A stretch of 34,585 bases of DNA from the NCBI GenBank assembly GCA_021738485.1, contig JAIPBX010000021.1, forward strand, positions 1 through 34,585. Direction: 5' to 3'. Under the pieces are notes generated by a model. The model ran no database searches and was not told the origin of the DNA. It saw only the letters and a program-made list of their open reading frames with translations. This DNA is from Bacteroidales bacterium (GTDB lineage Bacteria; Bacteroidota; Bacteroidia; Bacteroidales; JAIPAH01). The position numbers and the translations under genes were made by a program. Shown here piece after piece: positions 16,003 to 24,702 of this stretch (within the stretch, counting starts at the first letter, position 1; each line of letters starts with the position of its first letter).

Positions 16003-16989
16003 ATGAACCGTACAAAGAATATTATTGCAGGAATAGCTATTCTGGCATTAGCCGGATTTCTTGTCTATACCGTTATCATCATTAATCAACCGGAGAAACA
16101 TCGTCTCCAGGGTGAGATTGAAGCTAAAGAAATCAAAGTCTCCTCCAAAATAACGGGTCGTATCGACAGCCTTCCTGTTATCAAAGGGCAGGAGATCAGC
16201 AAGGGTCAAACCCTTTTTACTGTGGGTAGCCCTGAAATTAAGGCAAAACTTCAGCAGGCCCTTGCCGGGAAGGATATAGCAAAGGCCCGGGACAACAAAG
16301 CCGGTAACGGAACACGTAAGGAAGATATCCAGGCAGCTTACAGCGATTACCAAAAAGCTAAAGCGGCCGAAGAATTCGCTGAAAAAACCTACAAGCGCAT
16401 TAAAAACCTTTACGAAGACGGTGTGGTACCGGCCCATAAGCTGGATAAAGTAAAAGCCGATATGGAGGCAGCGCGCAAAACCACACAAGCGGCCAAAGCA
16501 CTTTGGTTAAAAGCCAAAAAAGGAACACGCCGGGAAGACAAAGAAGCGGCACAGGCTATGGTCGAAAAAGCGAAAGGGGCGATAGCCGAAGTTCGCTCTT
16601 ATCTTGATGAAACAAATATAAAAGCACCACATCAGGGAGAAATTGCCAATATTATCGCCGAGCAGGGCGAGCTTGTCCCGGCTGGTTACCCGGTCATTAC
16701 TATCACTGACCGCTCGGATAGCTGGGCCACATTTCACTTAAAAGAAACGTATCTGGAAAGTCTCAGGATAGGAGATGTGGTCAAGTGTGAAATTCCGGCA
16801 CTGGATAAAACCGCTGAATTCAAAATCAGCTATATCCACCCCACTGCCGAATACGCTACCTGGAATGCCACCAAAGCAGAAGGGACATTCGATATTAAAA
16901 CCTTCAGGGTGGAAGCCCGGCCGCTAAAAGAAGGAAAAGGACTACGTCCCGGAATGAGCGTCCTTATGAATGAATCACAAATTAAATAA
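16003..16989 (+). CDS. HlyD-family periplasmic adaptor (membrane fusion protein)
   Basis: 328 residues. One membrane helix (residues 7-28), then half of the lipoyl-like barrel ('EIEAKEIKVSSKITGRIDSL' to 'ISKGQTLFTV'), a long alpha-helical hairpin from about 75 to 200 with two similar halves ('GTRKEDIQAAYSDYQKAKAA' and 'GTRREDKEAAQAMVEKAKGA'), the second lipoyl half ('TNIKAPHQGEIANIIAEQGE'), and a beta-barrel end. It bridges inner-membrane permeases and TolC. Starts 15 bases after the tolC-like gene and ends 14 bases before the first permease, so it is in the operon. Confidence 0.9.
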   Translation: MNRTKNIIAGIAILALAGFLVYTVIIINQPEKHRLQGEIEAKEIKVSSKITGRIDSLPVIKGQEISKGQTLFTVGSPEIKAKLQQALAGKDIAKARDNKAGNGTRKEDIQAAYSDYQKAKAAEEFAEKTYKRIKNLYEDGVVPAHKLDKVKADMEAARKTTQAAKALWLKAKKGTRREDKEAAQAMVEKAKGAIAEVRSYLDETNIKAPHQGEIANIIAEQGELVPAGYPVITITDRSDSWATFHLKETYLESLRIGDVVKCEIPALDKTAEFKISYIHPTAEYATWNATKAEGTFDIKTFRVEARPLKEGKGLRPGMSVLMNESQIK

Positions 16990-17002
16990 GCAGGGCGAAT
17001 CC

Positions 17003-18184
17003 ATGAGTAGGTATACAGGTAATGCTTTTAGCAATGTTATCAAAAGAGAGATTAACAGGATAAGAAGTTCTTGGATTTATATATTCAGTCTCTTAATACT
17101 GCCCCTGTTATCTTTCTTTATCATTACAGCGATATTTTCGCAGGGAGTTCCGCGGAATCTGCCAATAGCAGTGGTAGACCAGGATCATTCGAAACTCTCC
17201 CGCCAGGTGGGGCGTGCAGTAGACGCTACACCTATTGCGGAGGTGATACGGGAACCCATTTCGAAAAAAGCAGCTTATAAAGCTATGCAGCAGGGCGATA
17301 TAGAAGCCTTCCTCCATATCCCCTCCGGAACAGAAAAAAAGTCTATGCGAAACGAGTCACCTGGGATAGCTCTTTATGTAGACAACACAAATATTGTTAC
17401 CGGCGGTTTGCTGCAATCCGGAATCTCACAGGCCGTTAGCACCCTTTCGGCAAATATTGAACTGCAAAAGCTTATGAAGCAGGGGATACAGGAAAAGGAA
17501 GCCAAAGTAAGGGCCATACCGGTCAATATCAAAAAGCATATTCTCTTTAACCCCTACGGTAGCTATTCTTACTTTCTGCTAACGGGGTTACTTCCCTTAA
17601 TGGGGGTAGTGTTTATCTTTTTGACCACCACGTATGCCTTCGGAGCCGAACTGCGGGACGGAACGGGAGCAGAACTTCTGGAAAAGGCCCGCGGCAGTGT
17701 CAGGATGGCCGTTACCGCAAAAATGCTTCCCTATACCATCGTCTATATGATGAATATGCTAATAATCAATTACATCCTTTTCCAATACGTTGATATTCCA
17801 TTGAGAGGGAATCATGCTATGATTATCATTGGGGAATTGTTTATGATAGCAGCCTACCAAATGATGGCATTGTTCCTGGTATCCTTAACCTCCAACCTGC
17901 GCCTCAGCCTTTCGCTGGGAAGCGCCTACACGATGATGGCCCTAACCTTCGCCGGGCTGACATTCCCTTTTAGCGGGATGCCTTTGATAGCAAAGATGTT
18001 TTCATTCATCTTCCCGTTTCGTTTCTGGCTGGAGGGTTTTTTAAGCCAGACACTCCGGGGGGAGGAAATTATATATGCTATACCCCCGATATATTCGATG
18101 ATGGTTTTTATTGTGATTGGATTACTAAGCCTGCCGTTTTTAAAGCGAAGGCTGGCGAGAGAACAATTTTATGGAAGGATGTAA
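17003..18184 (+). CDS. ABC-2 type permease 1 (YhhJ-like)
   Basis: 393 residues from the ATG at 17003. An upstream ATG at 16970 is in frame but inside the hlyD-like gene, and the later start suits the spacing. Layout: one N-terminal helix ('IYIFSLLILPLLSFFIITAI'), a 150-residue periplasmic part ('RNLPIAVVDQDHSKLSRQVG'), then five to six helices from about residue 185 ('GSYSYFLLTGLLPLMGVVFI'). The 'IPIAVVDxDxSxxSR' segment is typical of the YhhJ/drug-efflux branch of ABC-2 permeases. The usual ATPase partner is absent from the operon. It is 3 bases from the next permease, which it resembles, so they probably form a heterodimer. Confidence 0.85.
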   Translation: MSRYTGNAFSNVIKREINRIRSSWIYIFSLLILPLLSFFIITAIFSQGVPRNLPIAVVDQDHSKLSRQVGRAVDATPIAEVIREPISKKAAYKAMQQGDIEAFLHIPSGTEKKSMRNESPGIALYVDNTNIVTGGLLQSGISQAVSTLSANIELQKLMKQGIQEKEAKVRAIPVNIKKHILFNPYGSYSYFLLTGLLPLMGVVFIFLTTTYAFGAELRDGTGAELLEKARGSVRMAVTAKMLPYTIVYMMNMLIINYILFQYVDIPLRGNHAMIIIGELFMIAAYQMMALFLVSLTSNLRLSLSLGSAYTMMALTFAGLTFPFSGMPLIAKMFSFIFPFRFWLEGFLSQTLRGEEIIYAIPPIYSMMVFIVIGLLSLPFLKRRLAREQFYGRM

Positions 18185-18187
18185 GTT

Positions 18188-19372
18188 ATGAAAGCAATAG
18201 TAAGATATATAAACAACACAGGATTTTATTTCATCAATGAATTAAAGAGGATTATAAAAGACCCCGGCGCCGTTTTGATAATGATTATTGCTCTTGTGGC
18301 TTATCCGCTTATTTATTCTATAGCGTACAGCAATGAGGTGCTAACCGATATCCCCATTGCTGTGGTTGATTTGGACAAGTCATCGACAAGCCGGCAATTC
18401 TCTCAAATGGCTAATGCCACACAGGAATTGCAGGTAACCCATGAGCCCCCGGACATGCAAAAAGCTAAAAAGCTGTTTTTTGATGAGAAAGTAAAAGGGA
18501 TTGTGTTGGTGGAAAGAGACTTCAGCACCCATATTCAGGGTAAGGAAAAAGCACACATCAGTATTTATTGCGATGCCACTTACTTTCTGTATTACAAGCA
18601 AGTGCTGAAGGGCGCCATAAAGTCCGCGAAATCGTTATCGGCAGGTGTGGAAATAAAACAGCGAATGGCTGACGGACAGGCCGAAAAACAAGCCATGCGC
18701 AATCGCGAACCTCTTCCCCTGAAAACACCCCAGTTGCACAATCCCTATGGGGGATATGGCTCGTTTGTTATGCCGGGGATTATTATTGTCATCCTGCAAC
18801 AAACCCTGCTGGTAGGGCTGGGGATGATGGGAGGTACAACCAATGAGAACAAAAACAGGTTCTTAAAACTACCTGACTCACTATCTTTCGGGTCGATTGT
18901 AAGCTACTTGTCAGGCAGAGCCGGCGCCTACCTGCTGGTTTACCTGTTTAACGGGATTTTTACCCTGGTGTGGATAAATGAATGGTTTGGCTTCCCCAAT
19001 CGGATAAGCTTTACCGAAATTTTGCCCTTGTATATTCCTTTTATTTTGGCTGTTATATTTATGGGCATGGCCCTATCTACATTATTCAGGAAAAGAGAAC
19101 ATGCATTTTTGTTCATTGTCTTCACCTCACCCATAGCTCTCTTTATCAGCGGTATATCCTGGCCGGTCAAAGCTATACCTTCCACACTGTATGGTTTAGG
19201 TCATATTCTGCCGAGCAATTTTATGGTGCCGGCATACCTCAGGATGCGCACTATGGGCGCAGCATTGGGAGATGTAACTTTTGAGATGAACGGGATCTTT
19301 ATCCTCCTGGCGATGTATTTCGTCATAGCCGTGTGGGCTACCCGCATTCAGGCAGCAAAACTAAAATCATAA
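18188..19372 (+). CDS. ABC-2 type permease 2 (YhhJ-like)
   Basis: 394 residues with the same plan as permease 1: N-terminal helix ('GAVLIMIIALVAYPLIYSIA'), periplasmic part with 'DIPIAVVDLDKSSTSRQFSQ', and five or six C-terminal helices ('NPYGGYGSFVMPGIIIVILQ' onward). Likely product of an old duplication with permease 1. Last gene of the export operon; 85 bases separate it from the oxidoreductase. No Walker A/B or ABC signature motif is present in either permease or anywhere else in the operon, so ATP hydrolysis must come from a separately encoded subunit or these permeases work otherwise. Confidence 0.85.
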   Translation: MKAIVRYINNTGFYFINELKRIIKDPGAVLIMIIALVAYPLIYSIAYSNEVLTDIPIAVVDLDKSSTSRQFSQMANATQELQVTHEPPDMQKAKKLFFDEKVKGIVLVERDFSTHIQGKEKAHISIYCDATYFLYYKQVLKGAIKSAKSLSAGVEIKQRMADGQAEKQAMRNREPLPLKTPQLHNPYGGYGSFVMPGIIIVILQQTLLVGLGMMGGTTNENKNRFLKLPDSLSFGSIVSYLSGRAGAYLLVYLFNGIFTLVWINEWFGFPNRISFTEILPLYIPFILAVIFMGMALSTLFRKREHAFLFIVFTSPIALFISGISWPVKAIPSTLYGLGHILPSNFMVPAYLRMRTMGAALGDVTFEMNGIFILLAMYFVIAVWATRIQAAKLKS

Positions 19373-19456
19373 ATCTATGAGCAACCATTTGCATGTCTTC
19401 ATTTTTCGGTAAAAAATAACTAAATTGCTTCCTCTAATTTTAAAAAGCATCAAACT

Positions 19457-20425
19457 ATGATACATTGGGGAATTTTGGGAACAGGAAAAATCGCTTCACT
19501 CTTTGCCAAAGATTTTCAATACGTTTCAAACGGCGAATTGGTGGCTGTGGCCTCGCGCAATCCGGATAAAGCCCATGCTTTTGCCAGAAAGCACAACATT
19601 CGGGATGTCCATATTTCTTATGAAGCTCTGGCCAAATGGGAGGACATTGATGCAGTATACATTGCCACGCCTCACAACAGACATTTCGATGATGCAAGAA
19701 TATGTCTGGAAAATGGCAAATCAGTTTTGTGCGAAAAACCCATTACGGTGAATACGCAGCAGCTTAAAGAACTTCAAAAGCTTGCCGAGGCTAATGATGT
19801 CTACCTCATGGAGGCCATGTGGACCTGGTTTCTGCCGGCATTCAACAAAGCTGTGGAGTGGTACCGGCAAGGCCGCATCGGAGATGTGAGAATGATATCT
19901 TCTGCTTTTGGCTTCCCTGCGAAATATTATCCTGATGGGCGGCTTTACAACCCTGAACTGGCCGGAGGCACGCTGCTGGATTTGGGTATCTACAACCTGT
20001 TTACCGTCAACCGGTTTATGGACCGGGAACCTGAATCTATTACCGCTACGGCTCACATGGCCGATACCGGCGTGGATGAACATCTCGCCGTGACTATGAC
20101 CTACCCCGGAGATATCATGGCCCAGCTAGCCAGCGCCTTTTCCTGCAAGCTTCAGAGCGATGCGATTATCTCCGGAACCAAAGGGCTTATTCGTCTGCCA
20201 AGGTTCTGGGAAGCCAAAAAAGCTATCCTGGAAACCTCCGCAAGCTATGAAACCTTTGAGGATACCCATCCCTGTAAAGGCTACTACTACGAAACGCAGC
20301 GTTTTAACGAATGGATACAGCAGAAAAAAACGGGCGTCCCCTACCCTATGGAAAATAGTTTGCGAATCATGCAGCAAATGGATGAAATAAGACGGCAGAT
20401 TGGGCTGAAGTATCCGTTTGAGTAG
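19457..20425 (+). CDS. Gfo/Idh/MocA-family oxidoreductase (dihydrodiol dehydrogenase-like)
   Basis: 322 residues. Nucleotide-binding Rossmann start 'WGILGTGKIASLFAKDF' (GxGxxA), then 'GELVAVASRNPDKAHAFARK', 'DIDAVYIATPHNRHF' and the conserved 'VLCEKPITVN' with the catalytic-region Lys of this family. After about residue 120 comes the C-terminal alpha/beta domain ('EAMWTWFLPAFNKA', 'GGTLLDLGIYN'). 'MEAMWTWFLP' and 'LLDLGIYN' resemble the trans-1,2-dihydrobenzene-1,2-diol dehydrogenase branch, which uses NADP+ on sugar- or diol-like substrates. The true substrate is not known. It stands alone, with the repeat-rich gap 20426-21287 after it. Confidence 0.85.
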   Translation: MIHWGILGTGKIASLFAKDFQYVSNGELVAVASRNPDKAHAFARKHNIRDVHISYEALAKWEDIDAVYIATPHNRHFDDARICLENGKSVLCEKPITVNTQQLKELQKLAEANDVYLMEAMWTWFLPAFNKAVEWYRQGRIGDVRMISSAFGFPAKYYPDGRLYNPELAGGTLLDLGIYNLFTVNRFMDREPESITATAHMADTGVDEHLAVTMTYPGDIMAQLASAFSCKLQSDAIISGTKGLIRLPRFWEAKKAILETSASYETFEDTHPCKGYYYETQRFNEWIQQKKTGVPYPMENSLRIMQQMDEIRRQIGLKYPFE

Positions 20426-20507
20426 TGTTTTGTGTTCGTTGTTCGTTGTTCTGTGTTTGACCTTTGATTATGTGGTCATTCAATAGTCATTCGATCGTAA
20501 TTTGTAG

Positions 20508-20675
20508 TAATTAGTGCTTGTCTATAAAGTCTCGATTCTGTCTAATTCCTTCCCGCTACCCCTTCAATCCCCTAAAGGGGAACAGCCACACAATCAGCGT
20601 TTAACCTGTTCTCCCCTTTAGGGGAGTTAGAGGGGTAAAGCTGAAGAAGGTTACTTTATAGACGGAGACTAATTA
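20508..20675. repeat. 168-bp MITE-like inverted-repeat element
   Basis: Outer arms TAATTAG (20508-20514) and CTAATTA (20669-20675). Moving inwards, GTCTATAAAGT pairs with ACTTTATAGAC, TACCCCTTCAATCCCC pairs imperfectly with the mirror stretch ending in GAGGGGTA, and CCTAAAGGGG pairs with CCCCTTTAGG. The whole element can fold into one long imperfect hairpin. It has no coding capacity. An AGAGGGGTAAA piece recurs at 21012. No direct-repeat target duplication is clear. Confidence 0.7.
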
Positions 20676-20809
20676 GTTGTATTTAGCTAAGGAGTTGGGT
20701 GAGGCTGACCTTCAGGCTTTTTGCGCGAGCAATGTGGGGAGGGGAAGATGGAAGGTCTGGTGATTGGTTGAATGGTTGTATGATTGTATGGCTGGATGGC
20801 AAATTTCAT

Positions 20810-20898
20810 CGGCTAAGCAGATTGTTGCATTAGAAAAAATGATTAAGCAGAAGAAACAGTATTCTTGCACCTAGCATTCCGTACAATCTGCTAAGCCG
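20810..20898. repeat. 89-bp inverted-repeat element with 16-bp arms
   Basis: CGGCTAAGCAGATTGT (20810-20825) and ACAATCTGCTAAGCCG (20883-20898) pair at 15 of 16 positions. The inside is A-rich with no coding frame. Lies between the 168-bp element and the 'AAGTTGCTGAATATC' repeat. Confidence 0.65.
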
Positions 20899-20918
20899 CG
20901 GGCTCGGGTAAATTGAGG

Positions 20919-21011
20919 AAGTTGCTGAATATCATTATGTTTTAATTTCTATTTGTGTGTATCAAATTAATTCAAGGATAAAATTTTTGCTTTTTGGACA
21001 GCCTCAGATTT
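20919..21011 (+). repeat. 'AAGTTGCTGAATATC' dispersed repeat, long copy
   Basis: Matches the reversed copy at 1475-1571 over about 95 bases: AAGTTGCTGAATATCATTA, TATTTGT, GTATCAA, and TTTTTGGACAGC near the end. Short forms are at 883-925 and 1595-1645. Confidence 0.6.
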
Positions 21012-21099
21012 AGAGGGGTAAAATGCAGGTCATAAGAATCAACCTGATGGACAGAGTTGCTGTTAAAATTTACATTCGGTCGGGCTGCAAGAATGAATG

Positions 21100-21123
21100 G
21101 GTCAAAGCGTCTTCGCTTTGACC
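21100..21123. repeat. Perfect short hairpin (REP-like)
   Basis: GGTCAAAGCG-TCTT-CGCTTTGACC, a perfect 10-bp stem with a 4-base loop. In a non-coding stretch; no T-run, so probably not a terminator. The remaining bases up to 21287 are low-complexity runs of TTGGGATTTG- and ATTAACCAAT-like words with no gene. Confidence 0.7.
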
Positions 21124-21287
21124 AACGGGCCATTAGCTACAATGAGAATTATAGCTTTTTCAAACATCTTCTCTTTTATTCTTTTTAAATTTGGGATTTG
21201 GTGCTTGTTTGGTATTTGGGATTTGAAATTTGGGCATTAAACTAATTACCAATTAACCAATCACCAATTAACAAAATTTGAAAAAAT

Positions 21288-21938
21288 ATGAGAATCAAGG
21301 CATTAGCCCTTTTGTTTTTGTTTTTAGGGCAGAACCTCTTTTCTTTGGGGCAAACAGGGGGTGACAGCGTTCAGGAAAAATTCAGTGACAAATATGTGGC
21401 AGGATTTATTCCCTCTTCGGCACCGAATATTTACGGACTGGCAATCGGGCCGGTAGGTTCGGAGGCGATATGTGATGTCACACACACCCGTTATTCACAT
21501 GGCCTGAACCTTCAACTCCCCGGGCAAGGGGTTCTGCAGATGTTTTATATCTTCTATCCTCCTTATCGTAAAGCTTACCGCAGCCACGATGCAAGTCAAA
21601 TCCTGTACTATGCCGACACGGCTATGGTCAGGGCTGTACACAACGGATTACTTGTTTCTCCTCTTGGTACGTTTACCGACAAAATCAACGGCGTCTCGCT
21701 ATCACTGTGGATGAGTAAAGGAAAATCTATCAGCGGGGTAAGTATCAATCCCCTCTGGAATGCTTACATCAGGCAGAAGGGGATCACCATTGGGCTTGTC
21801 AACAGTACAGTTCAAGCGAAAGGATTACAAATCGGGCTGGTTAACAAAACCATTAACCTCCGGGGAATACAGCTTGGATTGTGGAATGTCAATGAAAAGA
21901 GGAGTCTACCGTTGATTAACTGGAGTTTTGGAGAGTAG
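21288..21938 (+). CDS. LA_2272-type surface-repeat protein
   Basis: 216 residues with a signal peptide (1-22, ending 'LFSLGQ'). The C-terminal third has tandem short repeats: 'ISGVSINPLWNAYIRQKGI', 'TIGLVNSTVQAKGLQIGLVN', 'TINLRGIQLGLWNVNEK', ending with 'LPLINWSF'. The 'G(v/i)q(i/l)Gl.N....' pattern is that of the LA_2272 family surface repeat, which probably forms outer-membrane-associated beta structure. Function unknown. The N-terminal 130 residues show no known domain. Followed by the SBBP-repeat T9SS gene after 73 bases. Confidence 0.65.
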   Translation: MRIKALALLFLFLGQNLFSLGQTGGDSVQEKFSDKYVAGFIPSSAPNIYGLAIGPVGSEAICDVTHTRYSHGLNLQLPGQGVLQMFYIFYPPYRKAYRSHDASQILYYADTAMVRAVHNGLLVSPLGTFTDKINGVSLSLWMSKGKSISGVSINPLWNAYIRQKGITIGLVNSTVQAKGLQIGLVNKTINLRGIQLGLWNVNEKRSLPLINWSFGE

Positions 21939-22011
21939 TCGGGAATTTCAAGACGCCGTTAGGTGATATGTTAGCTAAATCATTACTTTTTTACAATTAA
22001 AACAATACCCT

Positions 22012-23739
22012 ATGAAGCATGGTAATCTATTGTTAATAAGCATTTTACTGATATCAGTCTTCTCTTTCCAACAAAATTCTTTAGGCCAGGGAATTACATG
22101 GATGAAAGCTATCGGTGGCCAGGAAGGGGAGTATTTTTATGAATCCACAATGGATAAAAACAATAATATCTACATTACGGGAGAATTTCATGATACCATG
22201 GATGTTAACCCGAACGATAATTATGACTCTCTGGTTCCGGATTATAAGTACGATGCCTATACTGTCAAAATTGATTCCTCAGGTGAGCTACGGCATTCTC
22301 ACATTATTGGAGGCCAGGGACAGGAGACTGTTTCTATAATAAGCACAGACGATTCATTGAATTATTATATTGCAGGCACTTTCACTAAAGATATCGACGT
22401 GGCGCCGGGTGATGATACTTTAGTTTTTAATACACCCACAACCGGAGATATTTATTTTCTGAAAATGAATGCCTCTGATGAATTAGTTTGGGCTTACCAT
22501 ATGATTACCAATTCAGATGAAGATGTTATTGAAGATATAGTCGTTGATAGCGAAGGAAACATCTACTGTACGGGTAGATTTTCGGGAACCATGGATTTTT
22601 ACCCGGAAGATTCCGTATACGAATTGTCATCTAATGGCTATGGCGATATTTTCATCATGAAACTATCGCCTATGGGTGACTTACTTTGGGCTCATAATAT
22701 CGGTGGAATATATGATGATACAGGGAAAAAACTTCTTATTAGTGAAAATGGCAACCTGTTTATTAGTGGGAGTTATAAAGGCGACGTCGATTTTAATCCG
22801 GGAGATGAACAAGAAATAATGACCTCTGAAGGAGTGAAAGATGTATTCCTGCTTAATCTTACCTCGGAAGGAACCTTTCAATGGGCCAAATCTATCGGGG
22901 GTATTGCTGACGATTATATAAGGAAAATGGTATTCGATCATAATAACAACCTTTTACTTGGGGGTGGTTTCCGTGGTGAAACGGACCTGAACCCCGACCC
23001 CAACGAAGAGTACATTGCCGATGGTGGCACGTGGAACGACCTATTCATAGTAAAACTATCGAGGGATGGGGATTTTCAGTGGGCAAATACTTTAGGAGAT
23101 GAAGAGTCTGTCTATCTTCAATCATTGAACGTTGATAGTGCCAACAATGTGTACTATTCAGTTAATTTTGATGAACCCCTTGATATTATACCTGACCAAG
23201 ACAGCACTGAGATTGTTCACCCTGAGGGCTCCGACGATTTTCTTATTGGCAAACTGAATACTGACGGGCAATACCTTGCGTCAATAGTTACAGGAAGTGA
23301 ATATTACGAATATGCCAGAAATACTTTTTTAGATGATCATGCAAACATTTATACAATCGGATTATTCAGGGACAACCCTGAATATTCTTTGAATCAAACA
23401 CATGCCGAAATATCTTCAAAAGGTAAAAGAGATATTTTTATTCAGAAACTGTTTCAACCTAATTCAGACGTTTCTATTGCAAAACATAAGCCACTTTCTT
23501 TGAAGGTATTCCCAAATCCTTCCGATGGAAATCTTAAAATTCGTAGCACTGGCCTAAAACCTGATACGTATAAAATACGATTAATCAACTCATACGGAGA
23601 ATTACTTTTAACCAGGCTTATAAAAAGCAATGGAAAGATAGATACAAAGATCACCATAAAACATTCAGGAATATATTTCCTGGAGATATCCAATGAAAGC
23701 AACATTCATTATTCACATAAAATTATTGTATCACAATAA
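22012..23739 (+). CDS. SBBP-repeat T9SS cargo protein
   Basis: 575 residues. Signal peptide 1-25 (ends 'QNSLGQ'). Residues about 30-485 are beta-propeller repeats of about 50 residues with the signature 'NNIYITGEFHDTMDVNPND', 'GNIYCTGRFSGTMDFYPED', 'GNLFISGSYKGDVDFNPGD', 'NNLLLGGGFRGETDLNPDP' and linking strands 'WAKSIGGIADDYI'. The final 80 residues are the T9SS sorting domain ('LSLKVFPNPSDGNLKIRSTG' to 'GIYFLEISN..YSHKIIVSQ'). Likely an exported or surface-anchored protein without enzyme motif. It ends at a terminator shared with the DsrE gene. Confidence 0.85.
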   Translation: MKHGNLLLISILLISVFSFQQNSLGQGITWMKAIGGQEGEYFYESTMDKNNNIYITGEFHDTMDVNPNDNYDSLVPDYKYDAYTVKIDSSGELRHSHIIGGQGQETVSIISTDDSLNYYIAGTFTKDIDVAPGDDTLVFNTPTTGDIYFLKMNASDELVWAYHMITNSDEDVIEDIVVDSEGNIYCTGRFSGTMDFYPEDSVYELSSNGYGDIFIMKLSPMGDLLWAHNIGGIYDDTGKKLLISENGNLFISGSYKGDVDFNPGDEQEIMTSEGVKDVFLLNLTSEGTFQWAKSIGGIADDYIRKMVFDHNNNLLLGGGFRGETDLNPDPNEEYIADGGTWNDLFIVKLSRDGDFQWANTLGDEESVYLQSLNVDSANNVYYSVNFDEPLDIIPDQDSTEIVHPEGSDDFLIGKLNTDGQYLASIVTGSEYYEYARNTFLDDHANIYTIGLFRDNPEYSLNQTHAEISSKGKRDIFIQKLFQPNSDVSIAKHKPLSLKVFPNPSDGNLKIRSTGLKPDTYKIRLINSYGELLLTRLIKSNGKIDTKITIKHSGIYFLEISNESNIHYSHKIIVSQ

Positions 23740-23787
23740 TACTGTTATAAAATGATTAGAGCCCAAATTCCAAAACTTACTTATTAA

Positions 23788-23819
23788 CAAAGCCGGAAGA
23801 GATGAATCCACCGGCTTTG
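23788..23819. terminator. Shared terminator between convergent genes
   Basis: CAAAGCCGG (23788-23796) and CCGGCTTTG (23811-23819), a perfect 9-bp stem, in the gap between the stops of the T9SS gene and the DsrE gene. No strong T-run on either side. Confidence 0.6.
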
Positions 23820-23845
23820 CTGTAACAAGTAGAACGCTTTGATAT

Positions 23846-24202
23846 TTAAAACGTTATCACCTGGTAGCCCGCATCCACATATTTTTTGATGCTGGGATGG
23901 CCGTTGTAATCCTTCAGGAAAGGGATGCCGGCCTTCTCCACCTCATTGCGCACGCCAAAGGCTCCCGAGCAGAAATGGCAGGCACCGTCTATCACATCCT
24001 TCACCGCTTCATAAAGCGGATTCATCTGGTTCTGCTTGTCGGCCAACGTACCTATCCACTTCGTACCGGCCCCGTCAAAAATGAGTTTGACCTCATCACC
24101 GCCTTCTTTAAATTCCTTGGTGACCTCCAGGGCATTGGCGATATAACCCATATCGCCGTGCGTCTCATTATCCGCTAGTACAATTACCGCTACTTTTTGC
24201 AT
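23846..24202 (-). CDS. DsrE-family protein
   Basis: 118 residues covering one DsrE/F domain: 'MQKVAVIVLADNETHGDMGY' start, 'ALEVTKEFKEGGDEVKLIFD' and 'DGACHFCSGAFGV', where the two Cys in 'CHFC' sit where sulfur-relay cysteines are found in the DsrE superfamily. Some members move sulfur for tRNA thiolation or sulfur oxidation, but many stand-alone members like this one have no known role. It is alone on its strand with a -7-like element 32 bases upstream. Confidence 0.85.
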   Translation of the reverse strand: MQKVAVIVLADNETHGDMGYIANALEVTKEFKEGGDEVKLIFDGAGTKWIGTLADKQNQMNPLYEAVKDVIDGACHFCSGAFGVRNEVEKAGIPFLKDYNGHPSIKKYVDAGYQVITF

Positions 24203-24233
24203 AATAAATCTTTTTGTGTTTTTATTTCATTTG

Positions 24234-24241
24234 CAAAACTA
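24234..24241 (-). promoter_or_regulatory. -7 promoter element of the DsrE gene
   Basis: On the minus strand TAGTTTTG matches TAnnTTTG, 31 bases before the start at 24202. Directly upstream, CCCCGGCA/TGTCGGGG (24242-24270) is a near-perfect inverted repeat across the -33 area. Confidence 0.5.
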
Positions 24242-24272
24242 CCCCGGCACTAAAGGCTAAAATGTCGGGGAA

Positions 24273-24524
24273 GTGACAAAACCTGAATTTTTTCTTGAAA
24301 TTATAATCAAATCAAAAGCCAATAAAAAGATCTATGGATAGGAATTTAAATGGAGCGAAAAAACAAAGGTGAAGCTGCCAAAAACGTATGTCGAATCTTA
24401 TAATGCAAATGAAAAAGGAGTGAAACAGCGATTAAGATTTAGTAAATCGGGAAAACAAGCAATTGAGAATGCCTATTCAACGCACTACATTGATAAAGAT
24501 AGGATTAGTGAACTAAAAAAATAA
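24273..24524 (+). pseudogene. Remnant of a DUF4143-type ATPase C-terminus
   Basis: One frame reads 'KPEFFLEIIIKSKANKKIYG', then a TAG (24339-24341), then 'EFKWSEKTKVKLPKTYVES' and an uncertain tail to the TAA at 24522. 'YGyEFKWs.k.kvkLPKtf...Y' is what I know from the C-terminal end of AAA-type ATPases with a DUF4143 domain, where a Tyr stands at the TAG position. The N-terminal ATPase is missing. The 33-residue tail after 'VESYNANEKG' does not match that family in my memory, so part may be foreign. Taken as a decayed fragment; an alternative is chance similarity. Confidence 0.45.
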
Positions 24525-24600
24525 AGCCCGACCATAAGCTGGCAATATGAGCGCGTCACGCATCCCGATAGAACCTGACTACCGCAGCTCATATTTGAAG

Positions 24601-24636
24601 TTGCCACGAATTCACGAATTTAAGACGAATTGTTTT
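24601..24636 (+). repeat. Second copy of the 'TTGCCACGAATTC' element (left half)
   Basis: 36 bases identical to 1110-1145. The inverted right end (TTCGTGGCAA) is not found nearby, so this is a half copy. Confidence 0.6.
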
Positions 24637-24702
24637 CACCAGACCAAAAAACATTTTTAGTATTTTTGACAAGTTATCCCGCGAAGGCAGGATTTGGTTA
24701 AT

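Noticed and set aside
20676-20810. Possible short gene in the gap after the oxidoreductase
   Set aside because: No frame of useful length; the bases are low-complexity TGGTTG/TGTATG words.
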